From JAWKWH01 sp963669455 (GTDB lineage: Bacteria > Pseudomonadota > Alphaproteobacteria > Rhizobiales > Rhizobiaceae), in the NCBI GenBank assembly GCA_963669455.1, contig OY770026.1, forward strand, positions 806,001 through 870,000: a DNA stretch of 64,000 nt, written 5' to 3'. This document shows, piece by piece, positions 16,752-26,738 of the stretch (the first letter of the stretch is position 1; the number at the start of each line of letters is the position of its first letter). Both the position numbers and the translations under genes were made by a program. The notes below the pieces were generated by a model that saw nothing but the letters and a program-made list of their open reading frames with translations, made no database searches and was not told the DNA's origin.

Positions 16752-19367
16752 ATGGCAACCGAACGATATAACCCCCGTGTGACAGAGCCACGCTGGCAGA
16801 AGGCGTGGGACGAGGCCAGACAATTTGAAGCGGCCAATGATGATCCGCGGCCGAAATATTACGTGCTGGAAATGTTTCCTTATCCTTCAGGCCGGATCCA
16901 TATGGGGCACGTACGAAACTACGCGATGGGTGATGTGGTCGCCCGCTATAAGCGTGCGAAGGGTTTTAATGTTCTGCATCCGATGGGCTGGGATGCTTTT
17001 GGCCTGCCGGCGGAAAATGCCGCGCGCGACAACAAGGTCAATCCGCGCGACTGGACCTACGCCAATATCGAGACAATGAAACGCCAGTTGATGACGATGG
17101 GCCTGTCGCTTGACTGGACGCGCGAACTGGCCACCTGTGACCCATCCTACTACCGGCATCAGCAGAAACTGTTTTTGGATTTCTGGAAGGCCGGGCTGGT
17201 GGAGCGGCGCGGTGCCAAGGTCAACTGGGATCCGGTTGACCAGACGGTGCTCGCCAATGAGCAGGTGATCGATGGCAAGGGCTGGCGCTCCGGTGCGCCG
17301 GTGGAACAGCGCGACCTGACCCAGTGGTTTTTGAAGATTACGTCGATGAGCCAGGAATTGCTGGCATCATTGGAAACGCTTGACCGCTGGCCTGAAAAAG
17401 TGCGGCTGATGCAGACGAACTGGATCGGTAAATCGCGTGGTATCGAGATCGATTTTGAATTGACGGCATCGGCCGCAGGCTTCGACAAGGTGACATGTTA
17501 TACGACCAGGCCGGATACGATGCATGGCGCGAGCTTTCTGGCGATTTCTCCAAATCATCCGCTGTCGCTGGCGCTTGAACAGGAAAATGCCGAACTGGCA
17601 GCCTTTAATGCGCAGTGCCGTAGTGCCGGAACGTCGCAAGAGGCGCTGGAGAAAGCCGAAAAACTCGGCTTCGATACCGGCCTTGCCGTCCGCCATCCGG
17701 CAGAAGAGCGGGAGTTGCCCATATGGGTCGGCAATTTTGTGTTGATGGATTACGGGACTGGTGCAGTCTTTGGCTGTCCGGCGCATGATCAGCGCGATAT
17801 GGATTTTGCCCGGAAGTACGGATTGATGGTGCGTAATGCATTTCATCTTCCAGATGAAACCGGGGAAGTTGGAGACGAGGCGCTCGTGCTGCCCAAATCG
17901 GACAGGGTGATCTATGTCGATCATTTCGCCGGAATTGGAGAAGCGACGGGCCAGCAGGGAATTGACCGGACCATCGAGTGGTTCGAGGCAAAAGGCAAGG
18001 GGCGTGGCGTGACCCGCTACCGGCTGCGCGACTGGCTGATATCGCGCCAGCGCTTCTGGGGTTGTCCCATACCCGCGATCCATTGCGACAAATGCGGAAC
18101 CCAGCCGGCCCCTGAAGCCGATCTGCCAATTGAACTGCCATCGGATGTCACATTCGACAGGCCGGGCAATCCGCTTGACCATCATCCAAGCTGGAAGCAG
18201 ACAAATTGCCCTGAATGCGGCGGCCCGGCGCTACGCGATACCGACACGATGGACACATTTGTCGATTCATCATGGTATTTTGCCCGTTTCACCGATCCGT
18301 GGAACGAAGTGTCGCCGACCACGCTTGACTATGTTGATGGCGCCAAGGGCTGGCTTCCGGTCAATCAGTATATCGGTGGTGTCGAGCACGCGATCCTGCA
18401 TCTGTTATATTCGCGTTTCTTTTCGCGTGCGATGAAGATCACCGGCCACGTAAACGAGGTGGAAGAACCGTTTGAGGGTCTGTTTACCCAAGGCATGGTG
18501 GTGCACGAAACCTATAAAGGGTCCGATGGTTTTGTGACCCCGGCTGAGGTGCGCATTGATGAAAAGGATGGTGCGCGCAAGGCTTTCCTATTGTCCGATG
18601 GTAGCGAGCTTTCCATTGGCGCCATCGAGAAAATGTCGAAATCGAAGAAGAATGTCGTCGACCCCGATGATATCATCGCTTCTTACGGGGCCGATACGGC
18701 GCGATGGTTCATGCTGTCGGATTCGCCGCCGGACCGCGATGTGATCTGGACGGAAGCTGGCGTTGAGGGTGCGCATCGCTTCGTGCAACGCGTGTGGCGG
18801 ATGGTTTCGCAAACGGCTGAATTGCTTGCAAAAACCGAGCCTGTGGCCGGGCGCGAGGGGCCTGCGCTTGTCGTGTCCAAAGTAGCGCATAAAACCTTGA
18901 AAGCGGTCAGCTCCGACATTGAAAACCTGGCCTTCAACAAAGCCGTTGCGCGCCTTTATGAACTGGTCAATGCGCTGGCTTCGCCTCTGGGCGATATCGT
19001 AGCCGGCAAGGCCGACGAAGCAGTTACCGGAGCATGCCGCCAGGCGATTGATTTCCTGGTCACGATGTTTGCACCAATGATGCCGCATCTGGCTGAAGAA
19101 TGCTGGTCCCGGCTCGGGCATGGCACAATGGTCGCGGATGCGCCATGGCCGGCGTTCGACCCTGAACTGGTAACGGAAAACGATATGTCTTATCCGGTTC
19201 AAATCAACGGCAAAAAGCGTGGTGAATTGACAATCGCTCGCGACGCGGATCAAGGTGTTGTTGAAAGTGCAGTGCTTGAACTTGATTTTGTGCAGGCGGT
19301 TTTGAATGGCGGAACGCCCCGCAAAGTTATTGTGGTACCTCGAAGGATCATCAATGTTGTCGTTTGA
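16752..19367 (+). CDS. leuS: Leucyl-tRNA synthetase
   Basis: Charges tRNA-Leu; class I synthetase of 871 residues, full length. HIGH-type signature H50-M-G-H53, the CP1 editing domain with a 'TTRPDTMHGA' threonine-rich motif, a zinc-ribbon-like segment 'CDKCGTQPAPE...CPECGGPALRDTDTMDTF', and K627-M-S-K-S631 are all present, followed by the anticodon-binding and C-terminal domains. It overlaps lptE by 14 bases, as is common in Hyphomicrobiales. Confidence 0.98.
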   Translation: MATERYNPRVTEPRWQKAWDEARQFEAANDDPRPKYYVLEMFPYPSGRIHMGHVRNYAMGDVVARYKRAKGFNVLHPMGWDAFGLPAENAARDNKVNPRDWTYANIETMKRQLMTMGLSLDWTRELATCDPSYYRHQQKLFLDFWKAGLVERRGAKVNWDPVDQTVLANEQVIDGKGWRSGAPVEQRDLTQWFLKITSMSQELLASLETLDRWPEKVRLMQTNWIGKSRGIEIDFELTASAAGFDKVTCYTTRPDTMHGASFLAISPNHPLSLALEQENAELAAFNAQCRSAGTSQEALEKAEKLGFDTGLAVRHPAEERELPIWVGNFVLMDYGTGAVFGCPAHDQRDMDFARKYGLMVRNAFHLPDETGEVGDEALVLPKSDRVIYVDHFAGIGEATGQQGIDRTIEWFEAKGKGRGVTRYRLRDWLISRQRFWGCPIPAIHCDKCGTQPAPEADLPIELPSDVTFDRPGNPLDHHPSWKQTNCPECGGPALRDTDTMDTFVDSSWYFARFTDPWNEVSPTTLDYVDGAKGWLPVNQYIGGVEHAILHLLYSRFFSRAMKITGHVNEVEEPFEGLFTQGMVVHETYKGSDGFVTPAEVRIDEKDGARKAFLLSDGSELSIGAIEKMSKSKKNVVDPDDIIASYGADTARWFMLSDSPPDRDVIWTEAGVEGAHRFVQRVWRMVSQTAELLAKTEPVAGREGPALVVSKVAHKTLKAVSSDIENLAFNKAVARLYELVNALASPLGDIVAGKADEAVTGACRQAIDFLVTMFAPMMPHLAEECWSRLGHGTMVADAPWPAFDPELVTENDMSYPVQINGKKRGELTIARDADQGVVESAVLELDFVQAVLNGGTPRKVIVVPRRIINVVV

Positions 19368-19908
19368 TCACCGATCCATAAAAAACCTCTCGGTTGCCAT
19401 CTTGGCCATTGGTGCGCTTATGCTGGCCGGAGCGTGTACCGTGCGCCCGCTTTATGAAGACACACGTACCGCTGACGGGCAGGGCGCCACGGAGATACTG
19501 TCTTCGATTGAGGTCAAGCCTGTAAAAACCAGACAGGCTCTGGAAGTACGCAACCATCTGATCTTTCTCCTCACCGGTGGAGCCGGACAGCCCGCCAAGC
19601 CGGAGATGGTGCTGGTTTTGGATGTGTCGAGCCTGACGGCAAGTGCGGCAACCGTTCAGATAGCCACAGACAATGAACCGTCTGCCGGAACGGTGACAAT
19701 GACGGCCGAGTATACGCTGAAAGATTCTATTTCCGGCGAAACAGTATCAAAGGGGAAACGGATTTCGATCGCATCGTATGACAAGCTGCGGCAGGAATTT
19801 GCGACTTTACGAGCCGTGCGCGATGCGGAAAACCGTGCAGCCAGGGAGCTTGCCGAGAGGCTCAGGCTTGCCATCGTCCATGATTTGGAAACGCGCGGCA
19901 CGCGGTAA
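19354..19908 (+). CDS. lptE: LPS-assembly lipoprotein LptE
   Basis: Outer-membrane lipoprotein that plugs LptD during LPS export. 184 residues from ATG 19354, with AAGGA upstream and the start inside the leuS end. A signal peptide ends in 'LMLAGAC', giving the lipidated Cys, followed by 'TVRPLYED' typical of alphaproteobacterial LptE. A long C-terminal amphipathic helix carries 'RELAERLRLAIVHDLETRG'. In relatives holA usually follows; here a repeat element and a sensor kinase on the other strand follow instead. Confidence 0.88.
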   Translation: MLSFDHRSIKNLSVAILAIGALMLAGACTVRPLYEDTRTADGQGATEILSSIEVKPVKTRQALEVRNHLIFLLTGGAGQPAKPEMVLVLDVSSLTASAATVQIATDNEPSAGTVTMTAEYTLKDSISGETVSKGKRISIASYDKLRQEFATLRAVRDAENRAARELAERLRLAIVHDLETRGTR

Positions 19909-19922
19909 AGCGCTTCGAATTG

Positions 19923-20230
19923 GAGCGTGTCTTGTTTAAATGGGGGCAGTTTGATGGGATGGATTTTTCGTGTCGGCGAAGAGAATACCGCAGTGCGATG
20001 TAACATCGTGCGAGGATTTCGATGAAGCAGACGCGGAAAAGCCGCCCAAGCAGGGAAAGGTCAACGCTTTGAACATAGATCGAAAACTGCAATCGTTTCA
20101 GCTTGGTTCTTTGCGCCCTGGATGTCGTCGCGCGACGCTAACGGGTGTGCACCCGCGTCGCATCACTCTCCTAACCAGGACACAAATACCCTGCGCTCAA
20201 ACGATTCCATTTAAGCAAGACACGCTCTAG
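19923..20230. repeat. Intergenic repeat A2 (about 310 bp, inverted ends)
   Basis: The left end GAGCGTGTCTTGTTTAAATGG (19923-19943, without its first bases CTA) is the reverse complement, with one mismatch, of the right end CCATTTAAGCAAGACACGCTC; the element ends in CTAG at 20227-20230. It fills the space between lptE and the sensor kinase. The kinase's TAG stop is read from the terminal CTAG. The core shares blocks with A3-A5, including the 12-base palindrome CGTCGCGCGACG. Confidence 0.85.
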
Positions 20231-23058
20231 GACGCCAGCGCCTTGCCACGGGAATTGAGCCAGCGATTGATCGCTTCGTCCAGCTTTGTCTTGGAAACCG
20301 GTTTGGAGACATAATCGTCCATTCCCGCACTGAGGCAGCGCTGACGATCTCCCTTAAGCGCATGGGCTGTGACGCCGATGATCGGCGTATGCCTGGCACC
20401 CGTTTCGGCTTCGGTCTCCCGGATGGTACGCGTGGCTTCCAGTCCGTTCATTTCCGGCATTGAGACGTCCATCAAGATTACTCCGGGCTTTCGTTTGGAA
20501 TAGGTCTCAACGGCGCGCCGGCCGTTACCGACAATCGTGAAGGTAAAACCTGTGTCGCGCAGAAGTTCCTGGATTAATTGCTGGTTTACCTCATTGTCTT
20601 CTGCCACCAGAATATCAAGCTTGGCTTCGGCTGGTTGCGGTTGCTCGTTTTCAGCCGTTTGCTGGACATGTACTTCATGCACTTTGCTGGTTTGATCCGG
20701 CAGGTTTGCCCGTTCCTCGCGCATCCGTTTTGCCATTGCTGCAAGCCGCCCGCCGAGCTCATCTCCATACCCCTCGGGCTTGATCTCTTCGGCTGATACA
20801 GGCTCGACCTCTTCGGTTGAGGCGGGCTCGATTGTCTCACCAGCATCCGGTTCTGTCTCGCCGGCGTTTTCTGCCTCCACTTTGGTGTCGGCCTGTTCGG
20901 GTTCTGTCTCGCCGGTTGGCTGTTCCACGGCCGATGGCGGCTCAATCGGCGTATCGGGTGCAACATCTTCAATGGTCGCAGGCCGATCTTCTCGAACAGA
21001 CGCAGGCTGTTGTTCAAATTTGATTTCGAAACCCTTTGCCATCCTGTCCTTTCGCAGAATATTGATGAGCGTCTCGAACAATGCGCTGGGACGGATCGGC
21101 TTCGTCAGGCAGGCAGATATTTTTACTTCGCTGAGCAACCGGCTGAAATCGGTCTGGTCGACCGAGGTCAAAAGGATGATCGGCGTATCTGACAAATTGG
21201 GATGTTCGCGAATTGCCCTGGCCACCTGCTCGCCATCCATACCGGGCATCTTGTAGTCCAGAATGACACAGTCGATCTTATTTCCGCTGTCGTGATGCTC
21301 GGACAATACCTGCAAGCCCGCCTGGCCACTGGCAGCAATTGCGCAGTCAAATTTCCAGCTTGTAAGCTGTTCGAGCAGGATAGAGCGGTTCACCGAATTG
21401 TCGTCGATGATCAACACCCGCGCGTCTGAAACATCAAATGGCGGCAATTTCCCGGCAGTGGCGTCGCTATGCACCGGCAAGCTGATCGTGAATGAGAACT
21501 GCGTCCCCTCGCCGACGGTACTTTCCAGTCTAATCTGGCCTCCCATCATGTTGACCAGGCGAGACGCGATGGCCAGGCCAAGACCGGTTCCCTCGTGCTT
21601 ACGGGTCGATGATGTATCAACCTGGCTGAATTTTGTGAAAACGGCTTCGATCTTGTCATCGGGGATGCCGACGCCGGTATCCTCGATGGAAAAGCCCAAG
21701 GAGATGGTTTCTTCACCCTGGCCTTCTGACTGACCGCTGTTCGACACGTCGATAAGAACATGTCCGGTTTCGGTGAATTTTACGGCGTTGCCGAGCAGAT
21801 TGGTAAGAATTTGGCGGATGCGCCCAACATCGCCAACAACACTTTGAGGCAAGGTGGGATCAATGCGAACAACCAGCTCCAGATCCTTTTCTGCCGCACG
21901 GGTCGATACCAGAGCGGCAACATCCTCAATTGCCTCTGACAGGCGGAACGGTTCCGGGTGCAGTTCCAGCTGGTTGGCATCGATTTTGGAAAAATCGAGG
22001 ATGTCGTTGATGATTGTCAGCAGCGCATTGCCTGATTTGACAATGATGTCGGCGAAGGTGCGTTGACGGGTATCGAGATCGGTCTTGGCCAGCAATTCGG
22101 CCATGCCGAGAACACCATTCATCGGGGTTCTGATTTCGTGGCTCATATTGGCCAGAAATTCAGATTTCGCCCGGTCGGAACTTTCTGCCCGGTCGCGTGC
22201 GGCCTCGAATTTCTTGTTGGTTTTCGATAGTTCGTCATGTGCTTCTGCGACACGGCGGGTGGTCGGCAGCAGCACGATGCCGGCGATCAGCAAAAACACT
22301 ATAACGACGGCAACGCTGACCGCGGCCGCCAGTTGTTGCAATTCCGTGTAGCTCGACACCATACCTTTATGAAGGCGATCGAGGGTTAGAGTCAGACCGT
22401 GTTTGACGCGATCGTCGGCCAGATTGTTCAGCTGCCTGAAAATGCGTTTGGCGGTAGACCCTGTCAGGTCCTGGAAGATATCAAGCCTGTTGGCCTGTGA
22501 AATGACCTCGCCAATATCCTTTTCCAGATGGAAGCCCATAGAGCCTTTCCATACCGAAACCACTGTTGCCGGCATTGCCAGCCCGTCGATATGGGCAACA
22601 GCAGAGGATAGTTCCGCGTCGGCCGTGAACAGGTTCTTTCCTGTTTCCTCGGCCGTCAGTCTGGCGCTCTCGTTAGTGGTGATATCACCGCCGGCGGACC
22701 ATTGCAGCGCATGAAAAAGATGTGCAAGCCGGCTAATTTTCCCGCTGAAATCCTTCCTCGCATCGGCCATTTCTTCGAGGTGCTTCTTGATGGCTGCTTC
22801 TGCAGCCGCGCCGTGGCCACCGGCGTTTACTGCGAGTGAATATGTCTCCGCAGAGTGCTGAAGGCGGGTTGAACTGTGGAGCAAATCTGATGTGAGCTCG
22901 GCCATAGTGCCAAGGGCTGCTCCGAATGTGACCTTGGTTTTCTCCTGCTCAAGCGTATAGAGCATGAAGGTGGTGCTTGCCGTCAAAGCAGCGAAGAACA
23001 AGAGCATCACCAGCACCAGGCGAATAGGTAGATATTTGGTGGAAATTTCCAGCGACAT
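20227..23058 (-). CDS. Hybrid sensor histidine kinase with two receiver domains
   Basis: 943-residue membrane signalling protein. TM1 (about 14-34), a periplasmic helical sensor region (about 35-235), and TM2 (about 238-262) lead to the kinase: H-box 'SHEIRTPMNG' with His307, N-box 'LLGNAVKFTE', and 'DTGVGIPD' / 'GTGLGLAI' boxes. Receiver 1 carries Asp601 ('ILDYKMPGMDG'). A Glu/Pro-rich linker of about 120 residues precedes receiver 2 with Asp864 ('LMDVSMPEMNG'). This is the BarA/ArcB-like layout without a visible Hpt domain, so phosphotransfer probably needs an external Hpt or a separate regulator. No partner is adjacent. Its stop codon lies in the end of repeat A2. Confidence 0.9.
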   Translation of the reverse strand: MSLEISTKYLPIRLVLVMLLFFAALTASTTFMLYTLEQEKTKVTFGAALGTMAELTSDLLHSSTRLQHSAETYSLAVNAGGHGAAAEAAIKKHLEEMADARKDFSGKISRLAHLFHALQWSAGGDITTNESARLTAEETGKNLFTADAELSSAVAHIDGLAMPATVVSVWKGSMGFHLEKDIGEVISQANRLDIFQDLTGSTAKRIFRQLNNLADDRVKHGLTLTLDRLHKGMVSSYTELQQLAAAVSVAVVIVFLLIAGIVLLPTTRRVAEAHDELSKTNKKFEAARDRAESSDRAKSEFLANMSHEIRTPMNGVLGMAELLAKTDLDTRQRTFADIIVKSGNALLTIINDILDFSKIDANQLELHPEPFRLSEAIEDVAALVSTRAAEKDLELVVRIDPTLPQSVVGDVGRIRQILTNLLGNAVKFTETGHVLIDVSNSGQSEGQGEETISLGFSIEDTGVGIPDDKIEAVFTKFSQVDTSSTRKHEGTGLGLAIASRLVNMMGGQIRLESTVGEGTQFSFTISLPVHSDATAGKLPPFDVSDARVLIIDDNSVNRSILLEQLTSWKFDCAIAASGQAGLQVLSEHHDSGNKIDCVILDYKMPGMDGEQVARAIREHPNLSDTPIILLTSVDQTDFSRLLSEVKISACLTKPIRPSALFETLINILRKDRMAKGFEIKFEQQPASVREDRPATIEDVAPDTPIEPPSAVEQPTGETEPEQADTKVEAENAGETEPDAGETIEPASTEEVEPVSAEEIKPEGYGDELGGRLAAMAKRMREERANLPDQTSKVHEVHVQQTAENEQPQPAEAKLDILVAEDNEVNQQLIQELLRDTGFTFTIVGNGRRAVETYSKRKPGVILMDVSMPEMNGLEATRTIRETEAETGARHTPIIGVTAHALKGDRQRCLSAGMDDYVSKPVSKTKLDEAINRWLNSRGKALAS

Positions 23059-23217
23059 AAGCCCAACCGCATCGTATTGTCGTGCGATGCAGAATGGTTG
23101 ATTTACCTTAACGCCTCTTTAACGAGGCTGTTTTTTGCAATCAGACGCAATCTGGATCGGGCGGTGGAACAAGCGCGCGAGATGTCTAACCGGTCATTGT
23201 TGCCTTTGCGGTTTTTG

Positions 23218-23871
23218 TCATGCAATTGTCTGACCGGTTTTTGCCCAATCTGCCATAAATGCATCAAGTCCCTTGTCTGTCAGCGGGTGTTTTGACAAGG
23301 CGGTCAGTGTTGCCGGCGGTATCGTGGCAACATCCGCGCCGATGAGGGCTGCTTCTTTGACATGGTTTACCGTGCGAATCGACGCGGCGAGGATCTCGGT
23401 CGTGAAGTTGAAATTGTCATAAATCGTGCGGATTTCGCCAATCAGATCCATGCCGTTGAGGCTCAAATCATCGAGCCGGCCGATAAAGGGCGAAATGAAG
23501 GTGGCGCCGGCTTTGGCCGCCAGAAGTGCCTGATTGGCTGAAAAGCACAATGTCACATTGGTTTTATGCCCCTGTGAGGTCAGCGCCTTACAGGCTTTGA
23601 GGCCATCCATTGTCAGCGGCAGTTTGATGCAGATATTGTCTGCGATCTTTGCCAGAACCTCAGCCTGCGACACCATGCCGGCATAGTCGGTGGCAGTGAC
23701 TTCGGCGGAAACGGGTCCGGCAACGATGCCGCAGATTTCCCTGGTTACTTCCATGATGTCGCGGCCCGATTTCATGATTAGTGACGGGTTGGTCGTCACG
23801 CCGTCGACAAGTCCGGTATCGTTCAGCTCACGGATGGCGTCCACATCTGCTGTATCCAAAAAAAACTTCAT
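23218..23871 (-). CDS. Fructose-6-phosphate aldolase / transaldolase-like protein
   Basis: 217 residues from the second Met (23871), which has GGGGA at proper spacing; the Met at 23877 is too close to it. Short 'TalC/Fsa' type of transaldolase family: 'MKFFLDTAD', 'DGVTTNPSL', Schiff-base Lys in 'ICIKLPLT', 'VTLCFSANQAL' and 'ISPFIGRLDD'. Whether it works as a transaldolase in the pentose-phosphate pathway or as an F6P aldolase cannot be decided from sequence. Placed divergently next to priA, as in many Rhizobiales. Confidence 0.92.
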   Translation of the reverse strand: MKFFLDTADVDAIRELNDTGLVDGVTTNPSLIMKSGRDIMEVTREICGIVAGPVSAEVTATDYAGMVSQAEVLAKIADNICIKLPLTMDGLKACKALTSQGHKTNVTLCFSANQALLAAKAGATFISPFIGRLDDLSLNGMDLIGEIRTIYDNFNFTTEILAASIRTVNHVKEAALIGADVATIPPATLTALSKHPLTDKGLDAFMADWAKTGQTIA

Positions 23872-23951
23872 ATTCATTTCCCCGGCATTTGGCGCTGTCT
23901 TGCGATTGCTCGGCTTTCCCTTAGACCAAGTTCAAGGCAAGGTCACGCCCG

Positions 23952-26147
23952 ATGAAGACAGATTCGCCAGATATGAAACAACGAACCAAAACCGTCCCGG
24001 TTCTGGTGCCCCTGCCTGCGCCTGGACCATATAGTTATGCGGTGCCTGAGGACATGTCACTGCAGCCGGGCTCAATCGTCAGGGTGCCGCTTGGTCCGCG
24101 AATGGTCGCTGGCGTCGTGTGGGATGATGGCGGCGGCGATGTCGATCCGGCCAAGCTTCGTCCTGTCGATCATGTGTTCGATTGTCCGCCTCTTGGTCAA
24201 TCCATGCGCCGGTTTGTCGATTGGATTGCCGATTACACGCTTTCACCGCCCGGAATGGTGGCGCGCATGGTGTTGAGGGTCCCTGCCGCCTTCGAGCCCG
24301 AGCCACCGCTGGAAGGCATCGTTTTGACCTCCAACAGGCCTGACCGCATGACCGGCGCAAGAAACCGCGTTATCGAGATGGCCGCCGACGGGTTTGTCTG
24401 GACGCGTACCGGCCTGGCGCATGCCGCCGGCGTTTCGGTTGGCGTGGTCGACGGTCTTGGCAAACATGGGGTGTTTGAAACCGCGCTGATACCGGCGCGA
24501 CCGGTTGTACCTCCGCCGGATGCCGAGGGGCAGGCGACAAGGCTTTCCGGTGATCAAAACGCAGTGGCGCGAGCCCTTGTCGATACGGTATCAATGGCCA
24601 AGTTTTCGGCGGTCCTGCTGGATGGGGTGACCGGTTCGGGCAAGACGGAGGTCTATTTCGAGGCGATTGCCGCTGCCCTTAGGGCCAATCGGCAGGTGTT
24701 GATCCTGTTGCCTGAAATCGCCCTGACACAGTCGTTTCTCGACCGGTTTGAAGACCGGTTCGGCGCAAAGCCGGCGGAATGGCACTCCGATCTGCCGCCG
24801 CGGATGCGCGAGAAAGTATGGCGGCAGGTGGCTGAAGGGTCGGTGCGGGTGGTGGCCGGTGCGCGCTCGGCGTTGTTCCTGCCGTTTTGCGACCTCGGTC
24901 TGATTGTCATCGATGAGGAACACGACACGGCCTACAAACAGGAAGACCGGGTATTCTACAATGCCAGGGACATGGCGGTCGTGCGGGCGCATATTGGCGG
25001 ATTTCCCGTTATTTTGGCATCGGCGACGCCTTCGGTGGAAAGCCGGGTCAATGCTGATCAGGGGCGTTACAAACATCTGGCGCTGCCGGCCCGGTTTGCC
25101 GAGGCGGCGCTGCCCGGTCTTGCCGCAATCGATATGCGCCGGCATCCGCCGGAGCGCGGCAGGTTTTTGTCCCCGGTGCTGGAACAGGAAATCCGGGCCA
25201 CACTGGAGCGCGGCGAGCAGTCGCTCTTGTTCCTCAATCGCCGCGGCTATGCCCCCTTGACGCTCTGCCGTGTCTGCGGGCATCGCTTTGAATGTCCGAA
25301 CTGTTCAAGCTGGCTGGTGGAACACCGGTTTCGCGGTCAGATCATGTGTCATCATTGCGGCCATTTTGAAATGCGCCCCGAAGCCTGTCCCGAATGCGGA
25401 ACACTTGACCATCTGGTTGCTTGCGGTCCGGGCGTGGAGCGCATTGCCGAGGAGGTGACGGCGCTTTTTGATGAGGCGCGGGTGATTGTGCTGTCGTCAG
25501 ACATTGCCGGTGGCGTAAAGCGATTGCGGCTGGAACTGGATGCGATCGCGCGCGGGGAAGCCGACATTATCATTGGGACGCAATTGGTGGCCAAGGGGCA
25601 TAATTTCCCTGACCTTACTCTTGTTGGCGTTCTTGACGCGGATCTGGGGCTGTCGAGCGGCGATCCGCGCGCTGCCGAGCGAACATTTCAATTATTGTCA
25701 CAGGTCACCGGGCGGGCCGGGCGGACAGGCAAGCCGAGCAAGGGTATGCTGCAGACCTATCAGCCGGATCATCCGGTTATCCAGGCGATTGTCCTAGGCG
25801 ATCATGAGGAATTCTATCGCCGCGAGATTGCCGAACGCGAACGCGCGCAACTGCCGCCGTTCGGGCGTCTTGCCGGCATCATCGTCACGGCGGCAAGCCG
25901 GATGGAGGCAGAAAACCACGCCAGGGCGCTGCGCAATGCGGCCCCGCAGGCTGCAGAAATCCAACTGCTCGGGCCGGCCGAGGCGCCTATGGCGCTGGTT
26001 CGCGGGCGGCATCGGATGCGGCTCTTGGCCCATGGCAGCCGCCGGGCCGACATGCAGGCATTTATCCGCACGATGGTTGAAAACTGCCCGAAGCCGCGTG
26101 GCAGTGTAAGAGTGCAATTGGACATTGATCCACAGAGTTTTTTGTAA
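23952..26147 (+). CDS. priA: Primosomal replication protein N' (PriA helicase)
   Basis: 731-residue helicase that restarts stalled replication forks. An N-terminal DNA-binding domain (about 1-110) is followed by the helicase core with Walker A 'TGSGKT' (Lys231) and the DEEH box starting at Asp321. The zinc module has eight cysteines ('CRVCGHRFECPNC' to 'CPECG'), and the C-terminal 'GTQLVAKGHNFPDLTLVGVLDAD' and 'QVTGRAGR' helicase motifs follow. An alternative start eight codons in (Met at 23973) is possible. Confidence 0.95.
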   Translation: MKTDSPDMKQRTKTVPVLVPLPAPGPYSYAVPEDMSLQPGSIVRVPLGPRMVAGVVWDDGGGDVDPAKLRPVDHVFDCPPLGQSMRRFVDWIADYTLSPPGMVARMVLRVPAAFEPEPPLEGIVLTSNRPDRMTGARNRVIEMAADGFVWTRTGLAHAAGVSVGVVDGLGKHGVFETALIPARPVVPPPDAEGQATRLSGDQNAVARALVDTVSMAKFSAVLLDGVTGSGKTEVYFEAIAAALRANRQVLILLPEIALTQSFLDRFEDRFGAKPAEWHSDLPPRMREKVWRQVAEGSVRVVAGARSALFLPFCDLGLIVIDEEHDTAYKQEDRVFYNARDMAVVRAHIGGFPVILASATPSVESRVNADQGRYKHLALPARFAEAALPGLAAIDMRRHPPERGRFLSPVLEQEIRATLERGEQSLLFLNRRGYAPLTLCRVCGHRFECPNCSSWLVEHRFRGQIMCHHCGHFEMRPEACPECGTLDHLVACGPGVERIAEEVTALFDEARVIVLSSDIAGGVKRLRLELDAIARGEADIIIGTQLVAKGHNFPDLTLVGVLDADLGLSSGDPRAAERTFQLLSQVTGRAGRTGKPSKGMLQTYQPDHPVIQAIVLGDHEEFYRREIAERERAQLPPFGRLAGIIVTAASRMEAENHARALRNAAPQAAEIQLLGPAEAPMALVRGRHRMRLLAHGSRRADMQAFIRTMVENCPKPRGSVRVQLDIDPQSFL

Positions 26148-26159
26148 CAGAACTTGGCG

Positions 26160-26717
26160 ATGAAATCGAAATATCCAGTTCAGTGCCTTTGCGGGGAACA
26201 AATTGGGCGAGTGGTGCGCCGCTGGCTTTCAATCCTGACCGCTTTCGGATTGATCATTGCTGCTTGTGTCACTCCCGCAATGGCTGAACCGGATTCTACT
26301 GCGCCATCGCCTGGCGCCGTATTCTGGCACCCCGACCAAACGCACTGCCGTTTCGTGCGGACGGGAGATGCGCTGCCTGATCCGGAGAAACCGGAAACAT
26401 GGCGTTATCTGATGGTGACTGAACTGGTTTCAGATGACATCACTTCGGTGGAGCGCGGCTATATGCGCCTTGACGGATTGCTGCGCGAACTGGATTTCGT
26501 CGAGCGGAAACAATCCAAAGCCGGCGAGACGAGAACCTACCGGACATTCGGGCTCAACCCGATTATTGCCAGGATTGAAATGCAGGCCGGCGACAAAGAA
26601 AAGAGCAAGATCGGTCAAACGGTGCTGGTTTATTACACCGGCACAATCACCCTGATCAGGGGAGGCTCGAAGCTGTTTGTCAATTTCAAGGGACGTTGCG
26701 GCGGGCAACCGAAGTAA
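26160..26717 (+). CDS. Hypothetical secreted protein
   Basis: 185 residues from ATG 26160. A hydrophobic segment at about residues 25-45 ending 'TPAMA|EP' is a good Sec signal peptide with an AxA cleavage site, so the mature protein of about 140 residues is likely periplasmic. It has two Cys (in 'HCRFVR' and near the C-terminus 'GRCGG') that could form a disulphide. I do not recognise the family. It sits between priA and the atp operon. Confidence 0.7.
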   Translation: MKSKYPVQCLCGEQIGRVVRRWLSILTAFGLIIAACVTPAMAEPDSTAPSPGAVFWHPDQTHCRFVRTGDALPDPEKPETWRYLMVTELVSDDITSVERGYMRLDGLLRELDFVERKQSKAGETRTYRTFGLNPIIARIEMQAGDKEKSKIGQTVLVYYTGTITLIRGGSKLFVNFKGRCGGQPK

Positions 26718-26738
26718 CAATAATGCGGGAGAATTCTG

